A stretch of DNA of 6,120 bases from the NCBI GenBank assembly GCA_019246375.1, contig JAFAQO010000697.1, positions 1-6,120 of the forward strand, read 5' to 3'. Every line of letters begins with the position of its first letter. The first letter of the stretch is position 1. Origin of the DNA: Mycobacterium sp. (GTDB lineage Bacteria; Actinomycetota; Actinomycetes; Mycobacteriales; Mycobacteriaceae). The notes under the pieces were generated by a model, which had not been told where the DNA came from, did no database searches, and worked only from the letters and a program-made list of their open reading frames with translations. Both the position numbers and the translations under genes were made by a program. Of the stretch, positions 1-5,357 are shown piece after piece.

Positions 1-387
1 CACCCCGAGCCGGTCAATCGGGAGCTGGCGGCGGTGATCTGCGAGGGGATGCAGCACAACGGTGGTGTCCTGGCGGGCCTCGACCACTTCGTCGAGGTAG
101 CAGATGGCGCCCTCACGCACAGCGCGGGTCAGCGGGCCGTCGACCCACTCGGTGTCGCCGCCCTGCAACAGAAATCGCCCCACCAGATCGGCCGTGGTGA
201 GGTCATCGTGGCAGGCTACGGTGATCAACGGCCGCTCGAGATCGTAAGCCATGGCCTCGATGAAGCGCGTCTTCCCGCACCCCGTCGGTCCCTTGAGGAG
301 AATCGACAAACCTTGCCGGAAGGCCGCTTTGAAGATCCGCTCCTCATTGCCAACCGGCACATAGTACGGCCGCGGCCGACCTGTCAT
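1..387 (-). CDS. MoxR-class AAA+ ATPase, NorQ/NirQ/CbbQ type (partial, C-terminus off left edge)
   Basis: The reading frame is open from 387 to the window edge (129 codons), covering the N-terminal half of a protein usually about 260-270 residues long. Numbering from the ATG at 387, it shows [10 protein letters not shown] (8-16), Walker A GPTGCGKT (33-40), the family signature [15 protein letters not shown] (57-71), [20 protein letters not shown] with Walker B acidic residues D99/E100, then [20 protein letters not shown]. This is the hallmark block of the NorQ/NirQ/CbbQ branch, whose cytoplasmic hexamers use ATP to remodel or insert metal into a client enzyme together with a VWA partner. That partner is encoded directly upstream. 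Start choice: ATG 387 puts the PYY motif as close to the start as in classical NirQ. A GTG at 435, overlapping the upstream TAG by one base behind AAAGG, would add 16 residues and favours translational coupling. The client, and thus whether to name it norQ or cbbQ, cannot be told from here. Confidence 0.93.
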   Translation of the reverse strand, partial: MTGRPRPYYVPVGNEERIFKAAFRQGLSILLKGPTGCGKTRFIEAMAYDLERPLITVACHDDLTTADLVGRFLLQGGDTEWVDGPLTRAVREGAICYLDEVVEARQDTTVVLHPLADHRRQLPIDRLGV

Positions 388-434
388 GCCGACCGTTTCA
401 TCCAGCTGAGCATTCCCTCTGCCGTCACCGTCCA

Positions 435-2213
435 CTACTGCCTGACCTTTCGCAAATCATCGTCGATTGCGTCATCGTTTCCTTCCTCGCGCGGTCCACC
501 GGGTCTTCGCTGCGATACACGTCGACGAGCTTCCGCGGATACCAGAGCCGAGCGGAATAGCGGACCGATCACCTGGCCCAGTTGCTCAAGGCGGGGAATC
601 CTCGCGTGCGCAGCGCTACCGAAGACGCGCTGCAACTCGTCGGCATCGGTGGATGCGCCGATGGTGAGACAAAGGCAGCCGGTGCCCCGCCGCCGGGCTT
701 CGGCAAGGGCGCGGTGCGCATCGGCTGCACCGTAGTTGCGTTCGTAGCCGTGGTCATACGCCAACCCGTCGGATAGCACCACAAGCAACCGCTGCGACGT
801 GCCGCCCCGGCGCTCAAGCACTGCAGCGCCGTGCCGAATCGCCGCACCCATTCTTGAATACGCTCCCGGCACGAGGCCGCCAAGACGCCGCAGCACCAAC
901 ACGTCGAGGCCGTCATCGAACCGCTTTACCGGCATCAAATGCACCGCGGATCGGCCCTGCGAGTGAAAAGCGTAGAGCGCTAGGCGATCCCCTAGATCGT
1001 GCAGTGTCACAGCCAAAGCAACAGCCGCCGCCCGTTGTTGTTCGTGCACTGTCTGGCCGATCGCCCCCGGCTCGGCTACTGAGCCGGAGATGTCGAGCAG
1101 CAGCAGCACGGCAAGATCGCGCCGACGCCGAAGGCTGTCGAGATAGACCGCCTCATCGGTGGGTGAACCGGCCACCGCCTCGACGCGCGCCTCGACGGCC
1201 GCGTCGATGTCGATGTCATCGCCCTGGGCCTGCCGGTGGCAAAGGTCGAGGGCCACGCCGAGGCGCGCGAGCGGTCGGCGCAATCCATAGTGGTCCGAAA
1301 GCCGCACCGAGACGTCATTCGTGGGACGAGGCTTAATTTCCTGCACTGTGCACCAGTCTGGCCGGTAGCGCCGCCGATGCGCGTCCCACTCCGGGTACTT
1401 CGTACCCCTGGCTTCGCCATTCTCGGCCGGCACGCGCGCCGAAGCGGTCGAGACTACGGCGTTGCCGCCGCCCGGTTTGCCTGATCGTGCGCGATGCGTC
1501 GGCGCATCAGCCCCCGGTTGACCTCCCTCACCGAGCCGGCGCACCGCTCCCAGCATCTTCCGCAGCAACCGGCCGAGCGTGCCCCCACCGCCGACTGGGC
1601 TGGAGAAAAGATCGAGAGTGTCGCCCCCGTCGTTGCTCTCCTCATCGTCGATGTCAGGGAGCACCTTGTCGAGTTGTCTAGGCGGAATGTGGTCACCCGC
1701 GGAATTGTGCGCATCTTTCTTCTTGACCGCCAATAGATTCCGCGGGCGAATAGCTCCAAAAACCTGCGGGGGGTCGGCGATTGGTCCGCGGCGCAATGCC
1801 GCTGCCAGTGACGCCGCCGGCGAATCGCTGCGAGCAGCCACATCGCTGTCAACGAGCGAGCGCATGGACGGCGGGAGCACGGCCGCATTCGCCGAGAGCG
1901 CGCGGTGGCCTTCGACGGCAAGGTATCGCCTCGCCAGCCCGCGACGCCGGCTAAGCCTGCGAACGATCTGCGGCTCCAGGCTTCCGGCAGCCAGCAGCGA
2001 CGCCTGGACCGTTAACGTCGCGAGCTGGTCTGACTTACTGGCGTCGGCGTCGACGAATACCGTTGCGCCGTCGGTCCAGGCCGGCTCGCCGGACTCGGCC
2101 GGCGCAACCCGTAGTGTGCAGCCAGACAGAGCTGAAGCAAGCACGCTAAGCCGCGCCAAGCTGTCGGTGCTCACTTCATCGCCGCTCAACGAATCCTTCT
2201 TATCTAGCTGCAT
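435..2213 (-). CDS. VWA-domain protein of NorD/CbbO type, partner of the AAA+ ATPase
   Basis: A 592-residue protein from ATG 2213. An upstream in-frame GTG at 2255 would give 606 residues, and the numbering below uses that longer form. The N-terminal half is poorly conserved and helical, with an acidic stretch ([12 protein letters not shown], about 201-212) and a glycine-rich patch (222-226). The family signature YPEWD...[10 protein letters not shown] lies at 287-306. The C-terminal VWA domain has the MIDAS motif DISGS (388-392), a conserved [13 protein letters not shown] block (463-475) and LSDG with D497. These match NorD/CbbO proteins, which recruit a client to the hexameric ATPase through the metal-ion site. 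The third MIDAS position, normally Thr, is Ser (S467), a conservative change. The ATG is preferred because the extra codons have low GC3 and would lie upstream of the inferred transcription start. No clear Shine-Dalgarno precedes either start. It is the first gene of the operon, ending next to the ATPase gene. Confidence 0.9.
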   Translation of the reverse strand: MQLDKKDSLSGDEVSTDSLARLSVLASALSGCTLRVAPAESGEPAWTDGATVFVDADASKSDQLATLTVQASLLAAGSLEPQIVRRLSRRRGLARRYLAVEGHRALSANAAVLPPSMRSLVDSDVAARSDSPAASLAAALRRGPIADPPQVFGAIRPRNLLAVKKKDAHNSAGDHIPPRQLDKVLPDIDDEESNDGGDTLDLFSSPVGGGGTLGRLLRKMLGAVRRLGEGGQPGADAPTHRARSGKPGGGNAVVSTASARVPAENGEARGTKYPEWDAHRRRYRPDWCTVQEIKPRPTNDVSVRLSDHYGLRRPLARLGVALDLCHRQAQGDDIDIDAAVEARVEAVAGSPTDEAVYLDSLRRRRDLAVLLLLDISGSVAEPGAIGQTVHEQQRAAAVALAVTLHDLGDRLALYAFHSQGRSAVHLMPVKRFDDGLDVLVLRRLGGLVPGAYSRMGAAIRHGAAVLERRGGTSQRLLVVLSDGLAYDHGYERNYGAADAHRALAEARRRGTGCLCLTIGASTDADELQRVFGSAAHARIPRLEQLGQVIGPLFRSALVSAEARRRVSQRRPGGPREEGNDDAIDDDLRKVRQ

Positions 2214-2218
2214 GGTTG

Positions 2219-2248
2219 TTGACCAAATATCTGTTCCAACGTTAGAGT
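2219..2248 (+). promoter_or_regulatory. Predicted SigA-type promoter for the SDR gene
   Basis: On the plus strand, TTGACC (2219-2224) is followed after 18 bases by TAGAGT (2243-2248). Transcription would start near 2255, leaving an untranslated leader of about 67 bases before the ATG at 2322. Its -10 overlaps that of the divergent promoter by two bases. Consensus match only. Confidence 0.4.
2223..2236. promoter_or_regulatory. Candidate operator, AT-rich near-palindrome (copy 1)
   Basis: CCAAATATCTGTTC lies between the -35 and -10 of the SDR promoter and begins two bases beyond the -10 of the VWA promoter. With its flanks it forms an imperfect palindrome of the form GAnCAnATATnTGnTC (2221-2236). 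A copy with one mismatch lies in front of the P450 gene at 4589-4602. The binding protein is unknown; a dimeric repressor covering both divergent promoters would fit. Confidence 0.45.
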
Positions 2249-2268
2249 CCGGCACTAGGGGCAGTCAA
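2239..2268 (-). promoter_or_regulatory. Predicted SigA-type promoter for the VWA/ATPase operon
   Basis: On the minus strand, TTGACT (2268-2263) is followed after 18 bases by TAACGT (2244-2239). Transcription would start near 2232, about 20 bases before the ATG at 2213. It interleaves with the opposite promoter for the SDR gene. Consensus match only, not demonstrated. Confidence 0.45.
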
Positions 2269-2309
2269 TCATCTGATGTCGACAAGGGATACATCCAGAG
2301 CGATTCAGT

Positions 2310-2315
2310 AAAGGA
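2310..2315 (+). promoter_or_regulatory. Ribosome binding site of the SDR gene
   Basis: AAAGGA lies six bases before the ATG at 2322 and fixes that start. Confidence 0.7.
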
Positions 2316-2321
2316 TTCCAC

Positions 2322-3260
2322 ATGATCGACTTCGCTGAGCAGGTCGTCATAGTCACCGGAGCGGGCCGAGGCCTGGGCCGTCTCTATGCGATCGAAATGG
2401 CACGCCGCGGCGCCTCGGTGGTGGTGAACGACTTAGGCGGTTCCATGCACGGCGAAGGCGCTAACAAGAGCGTCGCAGACAAGGTGGTAGACGAGATCAC
2501 CAGCGCCGGCGGAGTGGCTGTCGCGTCGCACGACTCAGTCGACAGCCCAGAGGGAGGCGAGGCGATCGTACGTGCCGCAGTCGACCCGTTCGGCCGCCTC
2601 GATGCAGTGGTGAGCAACGCCGGCATTTTCAACAGTGTTCCGTTCGAAGAACTTTCGCAAGACGACTGGCGACGCATGCTCACCGTGCACCTTGACGGCG
2701 GCTTCTTCTTAAGCCAGCCCGCGTATCGAGTGATGAAGTCGCAGAGGTATGGCCGGTTCGTCTTCGTCTCCTCTTCCGGGGGGATGTTCGGACAGCCGCT
2801 GGAAGCCCACTACGCAGCGGCCAAGGCCGGCCTGGTGGGGCTGACGAACGTCATCGCCATCGAAGGCGCCGAACACGGAATCCTCGCTAATGCCGTCCTC
2901 CCGTTCGGGTTCTCGCGGATGGTGACTGAAACAGTCGGAGACCCGAAAGCCCTTGAGGAGCTGGGGTTTCTGAAAGTGATACAGCCGGAGCTGGTTGTGC
3001 CCATGGTCGTTTTTTTGGCCAGCCGCGCTTGCGAGTTCAGTCATCGCAACTATTCTGCGTGTGCCGGGCGCTTCGCCCGGGTGTTCGTCGGTCTCGGAGA
3101 AGGTTGGCTCGCCGAGCCTGGCAGCAACCCGACCGCCGACGATATCGCGGCTCACCTGTCCGATGTGTCAGCGACGGAGCCGTTCACCATCCCGGGTTCG
3201 ATTTTCGAGGAGGTCTTCGCCGTTTGTGACCGGCTCGGTATCAACATGTCTCCGCAATAA
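2322..3260 (+). CDS. Short-chain dehydrogenase/reductase, MFE-2-like (3-hydroxyacyl-CoA dehydrogenase type)
   Basis: A complete 312-residue classical SDR and probably a cytoplasmic NAD(P)-dependent oxidoreductase. The Rossmann fold is shown by TGAGRGLG (12-19), and the strand-2 segment VVVNDLGG (33-40) is typical of the peroxisomal multifunctional enzyme type 2 branch, which favours NAD and hydroxyacyl-CoA or steroid-like substrates. The NAG motif is at 99-101. The catalytic residues are S151 and the Y164-x3-K168 pair in HYAAAKAG. The helix-4 position that is Asn in textbook SDRs is His here (VHLDG, H123), a variant I believe occurs in this subgroup. The C-terminus after about 210 is longer than in minimal 250-residue SDRs, as in MFE-2-like single-domain proteins. 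The gene diverges from the VWA gene and converges on the P450 gene, 60 bases away. Next to a P450 it could oxidise a hydroxylated or CoA-activated lipid product, but the substrate is not readable from sequence. Confidence 0.94.
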   Translation: MIDFAEQVVIVTGAGRGLGRLYAIEMARRGASVVVNDLGGSMHGEGANKSVADKVVDEITSAGGVAVASHDSVDSPEGGEAIVRAAVDPFGRLDAVVSNAGIFNSVPFEELSQDDWRRMLTVHLDGGFFLSQPAYRVMKSQRYGRFVFVSSSGGMFGQPLEAHYAAAKAGLVGLTNVIAIEGAEHGILANAVLPFGFSRMVTETVGDPKALEELGFLKVIQPELVVPMVVFLASRACEFSHRNYSACAGRFARVFVGLGEGWLAEPGSNPTADDIAAHLSDVSATEPFTIPGSIFEEVFAVCDRLGINMSPQ

Positions 3261-3320
3261 CACCCAGCCGCAGTCCCAGACGACGGCGAAGCACGGATTA
3301 TCAGACAGGCCCTTGTTGCT
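3261..3320. other. Convergent intergenic gap without a clear terminator
   Basis: Sixty bases separate the stops of the SDR and P450 genes. A four-base GCCG/CGGC stem is the only pairing seen and no U-tract follows, so I do not call an intrinsic terminator. Confidence 0.4.
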
Positions 3321-4523
3321 TCATCTGGCGAAGACGGGTAACCGTGCCCACCCGCGCACGCTTGAGGTGTGCGCCCGTTCGGCGTTGGCGTAGTCGACTT
3401 CCCACTCGGGCCAGCGTTTGAGAACCTCTTCGAAGGCCACCCGAGCTTCCATTCGGGCCAGCGCCGAACCGAGGCAGAAGTGCAGGCCCTGCCCGAAGCT
3501 GAGGTGGCTGCCTTTACGGTGGATGTCGAAGCGGTCCGGATCGGTGAACCGATGTTCGTCTCGGTTGGCGGAACCGTTCAACAGCAACATGAACGACCCT
3601 TTCGGTACGACGTGACCGTAGTGCTGGGCATCGTGGGCGACGTAGCGCGCCTGCACCGGCGACGGGGGCTCGTAGCGCAGTGATTCCTCGACCGCGCCGG
3701 GGATCAGCGATGGGTCGGCGACGAGCTCGCGGCGTTGTCCCGGGTGGTCGGACAATAGTTGTGCCATGAAACCGATCAGCCGGGCGGTGGTCTCGTTCCC
3801 TGCGCCGGCGATCATCGCGGTGTAGGCCAGTACCTCGGTGCGCGACAGGGGGCGCCGCGTACCGTCGGCTTCCTCGATCTCGACCTGTAGGAGATCGGTC
3901 ATCAGGTCATCGGACGGATGATTGGTCCGCCATTCGATGTACTCGGCGAACATGACAATGCAGTCTTGGAAGAGGTTCGGATTGACCTCGCCGGGCTTGC
4001 GCCCCTTCGCAATATCGATGAAGGCTCCGCTGGAGTCGCGGATGTTCTCTTGATCCTTTTCAGGGATCCCTAAGAGATAACCGATGGTCCGCATCGGCAT
4101 CATAGCTTCGAGATCGGTGATGAAATCGAAGCCACCCACACCGATCAATGGTTCCAGCTCCCGGGCACAGAATCCACGCACCAAAGACTCCACGGCCAGC
4201 ATGCGCCGGGGTGTGAAGACACGGGACAGCAAGCGGCGGTGTAGATCGTGCAGAGGGGGATCCTCGAACAGCAGAATGCCCGGCGGCACCTCCATGTTGT
4301 TGAACAAGATGTCGGCGGTGGTCCCGCGACCTGATCGGTAGGTCTCCCAGTTCGGCAGTTCGCGTGCTACGTCCTCGTACCGACTCAGCGCATAGAAGTT
4401 GTACTTCTCATTGAAATACAGCGGTGCTTCTTCGCGCAGGCGCCTCCACACCGGGTATGGGTTGTCGTCGATGTCCCAGTCGAATGGGTCGTAGTACAAC
4501 TCGACCGCACTAGTGCCTGTCAT
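3321..4523 (-). CDS. Cytochrome P450, bacterial class I type
   Basis: A complete 400-residue soluble P450, the normal size for bacterial enzymes. It is a heme monooxygenase needing a ferredoxin and reductase, neither of which is encoded in this window. Visible motifs: the I-helix oxygen-activation motif AGAGNETT (239-246, acid E244, T245), the K-helix ExxR as E280-R283 in EESLRYEPP, a DPDRFD meander segment (328-333), and the heme loop FGQGLHFCLG (343-352) with axial ligand C350. The N-terminus has no membrane anchor. The start at 4523 (MTGTSAV) is chosen because AAGGGA lies seven bases upstream; a further in-frame ATG at 4547 lacks such a site. The overall style (DPFDWDIDDNPYPVWRRLREE near the start) resembles mycobacterial lipid- or steroid-acting P450s, but I cannot assign a CYP family number. 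It lies downstream of a decayed tetR gene on the same strand, with its own predicted promoter. Confidence 0.97.
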   Translation of the reverse strand: MTGTSAVELYYDPFDWDIDDNPYPVWRRLREEAPLYFNEKYNFYALSRYEDVARELPNWETYRSGRGTTADILFNNMEVPPGILLFEDPPLHDLHRRLLSRVFTPRRMLAVESLVRGFCARELEPLIGVGGFDFITDLEAMMPMRTIGYLLGIPEKDQENIRDSSGAFIDIAKGRKPGEVNPNLFQDCIVMFAEYIEWRTNHPSDDLMTDLLQVEIEEADGTRRPLSRTEVLAYTAMIAGAGNETTARLIGFMAQLLSDHPGQRRELVADPSLIPGAVEESLRYEPPSPVQARYVAHDAQHYGHVVPKGSFMLLLNGSANRDEHRFTDPDRFDIHRKGSHLSFGQGLHFCLGSALARMEARVAFEEVLKRWPEWEVDYANAERAHTSSVRGWARLPVFAR

Positions 4524-4530
4524 TGTCGCG

Positions 4531-4536
4531 TCCCTT
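4531..4536 (-). promoter_or_regulatory. Ribosome binding site of the P450 gene
   Basis: AAGGGA on the minus strand, seven bases before the ATG at 4523. It decides between that start and the in-frame ATG at 4547. Confidence 0.7.
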
Positions 4537-4588
4537 CGATGGAGCATTGGATGAACGCACTTGGAGCTACTGGGCGGGTGATGCTAAT

Positions 4589-4602
4589 GAACAAATATTT
4601 GG
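4589..4602. promoter_or_regulatory. Candidate operator, AT-rich near-palindrome (copy 2)
   Basis: Read on the minus strand, CCAAATATTTGTTC matches the element at 2223-2236 at 13 of 14 bases. Its core CAAATATTTG is a perfect 10-base palindrome. It starts six bases beyond the -10 of the predicted P450 promoter, so a bound protein would cover the transcription start and act as a repressor. Confidence 0.45.
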
Positions 4603-4608
4603 GTCCTG

Positions 4609-4638
4609 ACGCTACAGGCGTCCAGACTTCAGCGTCAA
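4609..4638 (-). promoter_or_regulatory. Predicted SigA-type promoter for the P450 gene
   Basis: On the minus strand, TTGACG (4638-4633) is followed after 18 bases by TAGCGT (4614-4609). The start would be near 4602, giving a leader of about 80 bases. A short inverted repeat, GATCC-GCC-GGATC (4647-4659), lies just upstream of the -35. Consensus match only. Confidence 0.45.
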
Positions 4639-4710
4639 TGACGGAGGATCCGCCGGATCGCGCCATCGGCGATGCCCGGCAGGTGGGCGCAATGCCGAGC
4701 ACCGGGCTGC

Positions 4711-5144
4711 TCAGTCGTGTCGGTGCAGGAAGCCGCGCAGGATGGCCTGGACGAGCTCCTCAACGATCCCCTCTCTCGGCGCTGATCTGGCCGAGCACCG
4801 TGAGTACCTGCCTATTGTCGGCAATACCGGCGTCAGCCATTTCCTCGCTGAGCCCCTCCCATGCCATGACGGTCACCAGGAGACCCGGCTGAATTCGTCG
4901 AGGGTTGGACGAGAGCCTCGCGAAATAGCGCCGCCTTCGAGCCGAAGCGGAGGAACAACAGGTGTTCAGCGACGCCGGCGGCCTGGGAGATTTCACGCGT
5001 CGTGGCGCTGCGGCAGTCGTGCGGGCGAAGAGGGCCCTCGCGGCGTCGAGCAGAATTCTGCGGGGCGCGCCACTTGGCCGCCGCGGCGCGGGGGGCCGGC
5101 ACCTCTGTCATGCCGTGCTTTTTAGTGAAAGTTCCCTGCGGCAA
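4711..5144 (-). pseudogene. Decayed TetR-family transcriptional regulator gene
   Basis: Recognisable TetR pieces lie in order on the minus strand but in different frames. RRILLDAARALFART (helix 1) reads in the frame that also gives VMAWEGLSEEMADAGIADN further on. The helix-turn-helix TREISQAAGVAEHLLFLRFGSKAALFREAL reads in the frame opened at 5144. The end, GIVEELVQAILRGFLHRHD and its TGA at 4713-4711, reads in the third frame. At least three frame changes are needed. The span is 434 bases, about 145 codons, against a usual 190-210, so parts of the ligand-binding domain also appear deleted. The start is probably TTG 5144, behind AGGAG at nine bases; ATG 5111 is in the same frame but has no such site. 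It diverges from the membrane-protein pair and lies upstream of the P450, the usual position for a local repressor. Sequencing errors could explain single shifts, but not the shortening. Confidence 0.85.
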
Positions 5145-5153
5145 GGTTTTTCA

Positions 5154-5158
5154 CTCCT
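5154..5158 (-). promoter_or_regulatory. Ribosome binding site of the tetR remnant
   Basis: AGGAG on the minus strand, nine bases before the TTG at 5144. It supports TTG as the original start of the regulator. Confidence 0.5.
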
Positions 5159-5175
5159 AAAGCCGCACTCCGCGG

Positions 5176-5204
5176 TTGACCGATTTTACGATAGCGTCCA
5201 ATAT
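5176..5204 (+). promoter_or_regulatory. Predicted promoter for the small membrane protein / AveC-like operon
   Basis: TTGACC (5176-5181) is followed after 17 bases by CAATAT (5199-5204), with a start near 5211. On the opposite strand TAAAAT (5188-5183) could be the -10 of the tetR remnant, without a good -35. Consensus match only. Confidence 0.35.
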
Positions 5205-5214
5205 CTAACGGACG
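5195..5214. promoter_or_regulatory. Candidate TetR operator, imperfect palindrome
   Basis: CGTCC and GGACG form inverted arms separated by ten bases, with a further symmetric TA/TA pair inside, so seven of ten pairs match. It covers the predicted -10 and start of the rightward promoter and lies between the tetR remnant and its divergent neighbours, where TetR proteins usually bind. It differs from the element at 2223 and 4589, although both contain AATAT. Confidence 0.45.
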
Positions 5215-5227
5215 GAGCTGGTATCGG

Positions 5228-5233
5228 AAGGAG
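5228..5233 (+). promoter_or_regulatory. Ribosome binding site of the 38-codon gene
   Basis: AAGGAG, seven bases before the GTG at 5241. It is the strongest Shine-Dalgarno in the window and the main reason for calling the small gene. Confidence 0.7.
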
Positions 5234-5240
5234 TGCCGAC

Positions 5241-5357
5241 GTGGGAGCTGTCATCATGCTTGGCACGCTTTTCGGACTCATCGCCCTGATATTCGGCACG
5301 GTGCGACACTGCGACCCGGAAGCACGTCGTGCGCCGAACCAAGAGCGCGACCGATGA
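5241..5357 (+). CDS. Small single-span membrane protein (38 aa), unknown function
   Basis: GTG at 5241 behind AAGGAG opens a 38-codon frame ending in TGA at 5355-5357. Residues about 3-21 (AVIMLGTLFGLIALIFGTV) form one hydrophobic helix, followed by a charged tail rich in Arg, Glu and Asp with one Cys. The positive charges after the helix suggest that the C-terminus faces the cytoplasm. The stop overlaps the next start in ATGA, so the two genes are very probably translationally coupled. The peptide may be a small subunit or stabiliser of the AveC-like membrane protein, or a leader that sets its expression. I do not recognise a named family. An internal ATG at 5256 would give a 33-residue version without a good ribosome site. 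Confidence 0.6.
   Translation: MGAVIMLGTLFGLIALIFGTVRHCDPEARRAPNQERDR

Noticed and set aside
34..735. Plus-strand open frame of 233 codons opposite the ATPase and VWA genes
   Set aside because: It is antisense to two genes with clear family motifs, has no ribosome site, and its translation is Arg/Pro/Ser-rich as expected of a GC-rich shadow frame.
1579..2325. Plus-strand open frame of 248 codons opposite the N-terminal half of the VWA gene
   Set aside because: Its translation is low-complexity Ser/Ala/Arg and overlaps the divergent promoter region. The minus-strand protein accounts for this stretch.
3261..3320. Bidirectional terminator between the SDR and P450 genes
   Set aside because: Only a four-base stem and no T-run are present, too weak to call.
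4524..4547. P450 start at the in-frame ATG 4547
   Set aside because: No Shine-Dalgarno precedes it, and it would place the good AAGGGA site inside the coding region.
4647..4659. Short inverted repeat GATCC-GCC-GGATC upstream of the P450 -35
   Set aside because: Five-base arms are common by chance in GC-rich DNA. It is mentioned with the promoter but not called as a site.
4742..5125. Plus-strand open frame of 127 codons across the tetR remnant
   Set aside because: There is no recognisable domain or ribosome site, and the minus strand carries clear TetR segments. It is an accidental opening over a decayed gene.
4962..5240. N-terminal extension of the 38-codon gene back to an ATG at 4962
   Set aside because: It would run antisense through the tetR remnant and through the promoter/operator region. 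The strong AAGGAG places the start at GTG 5241.
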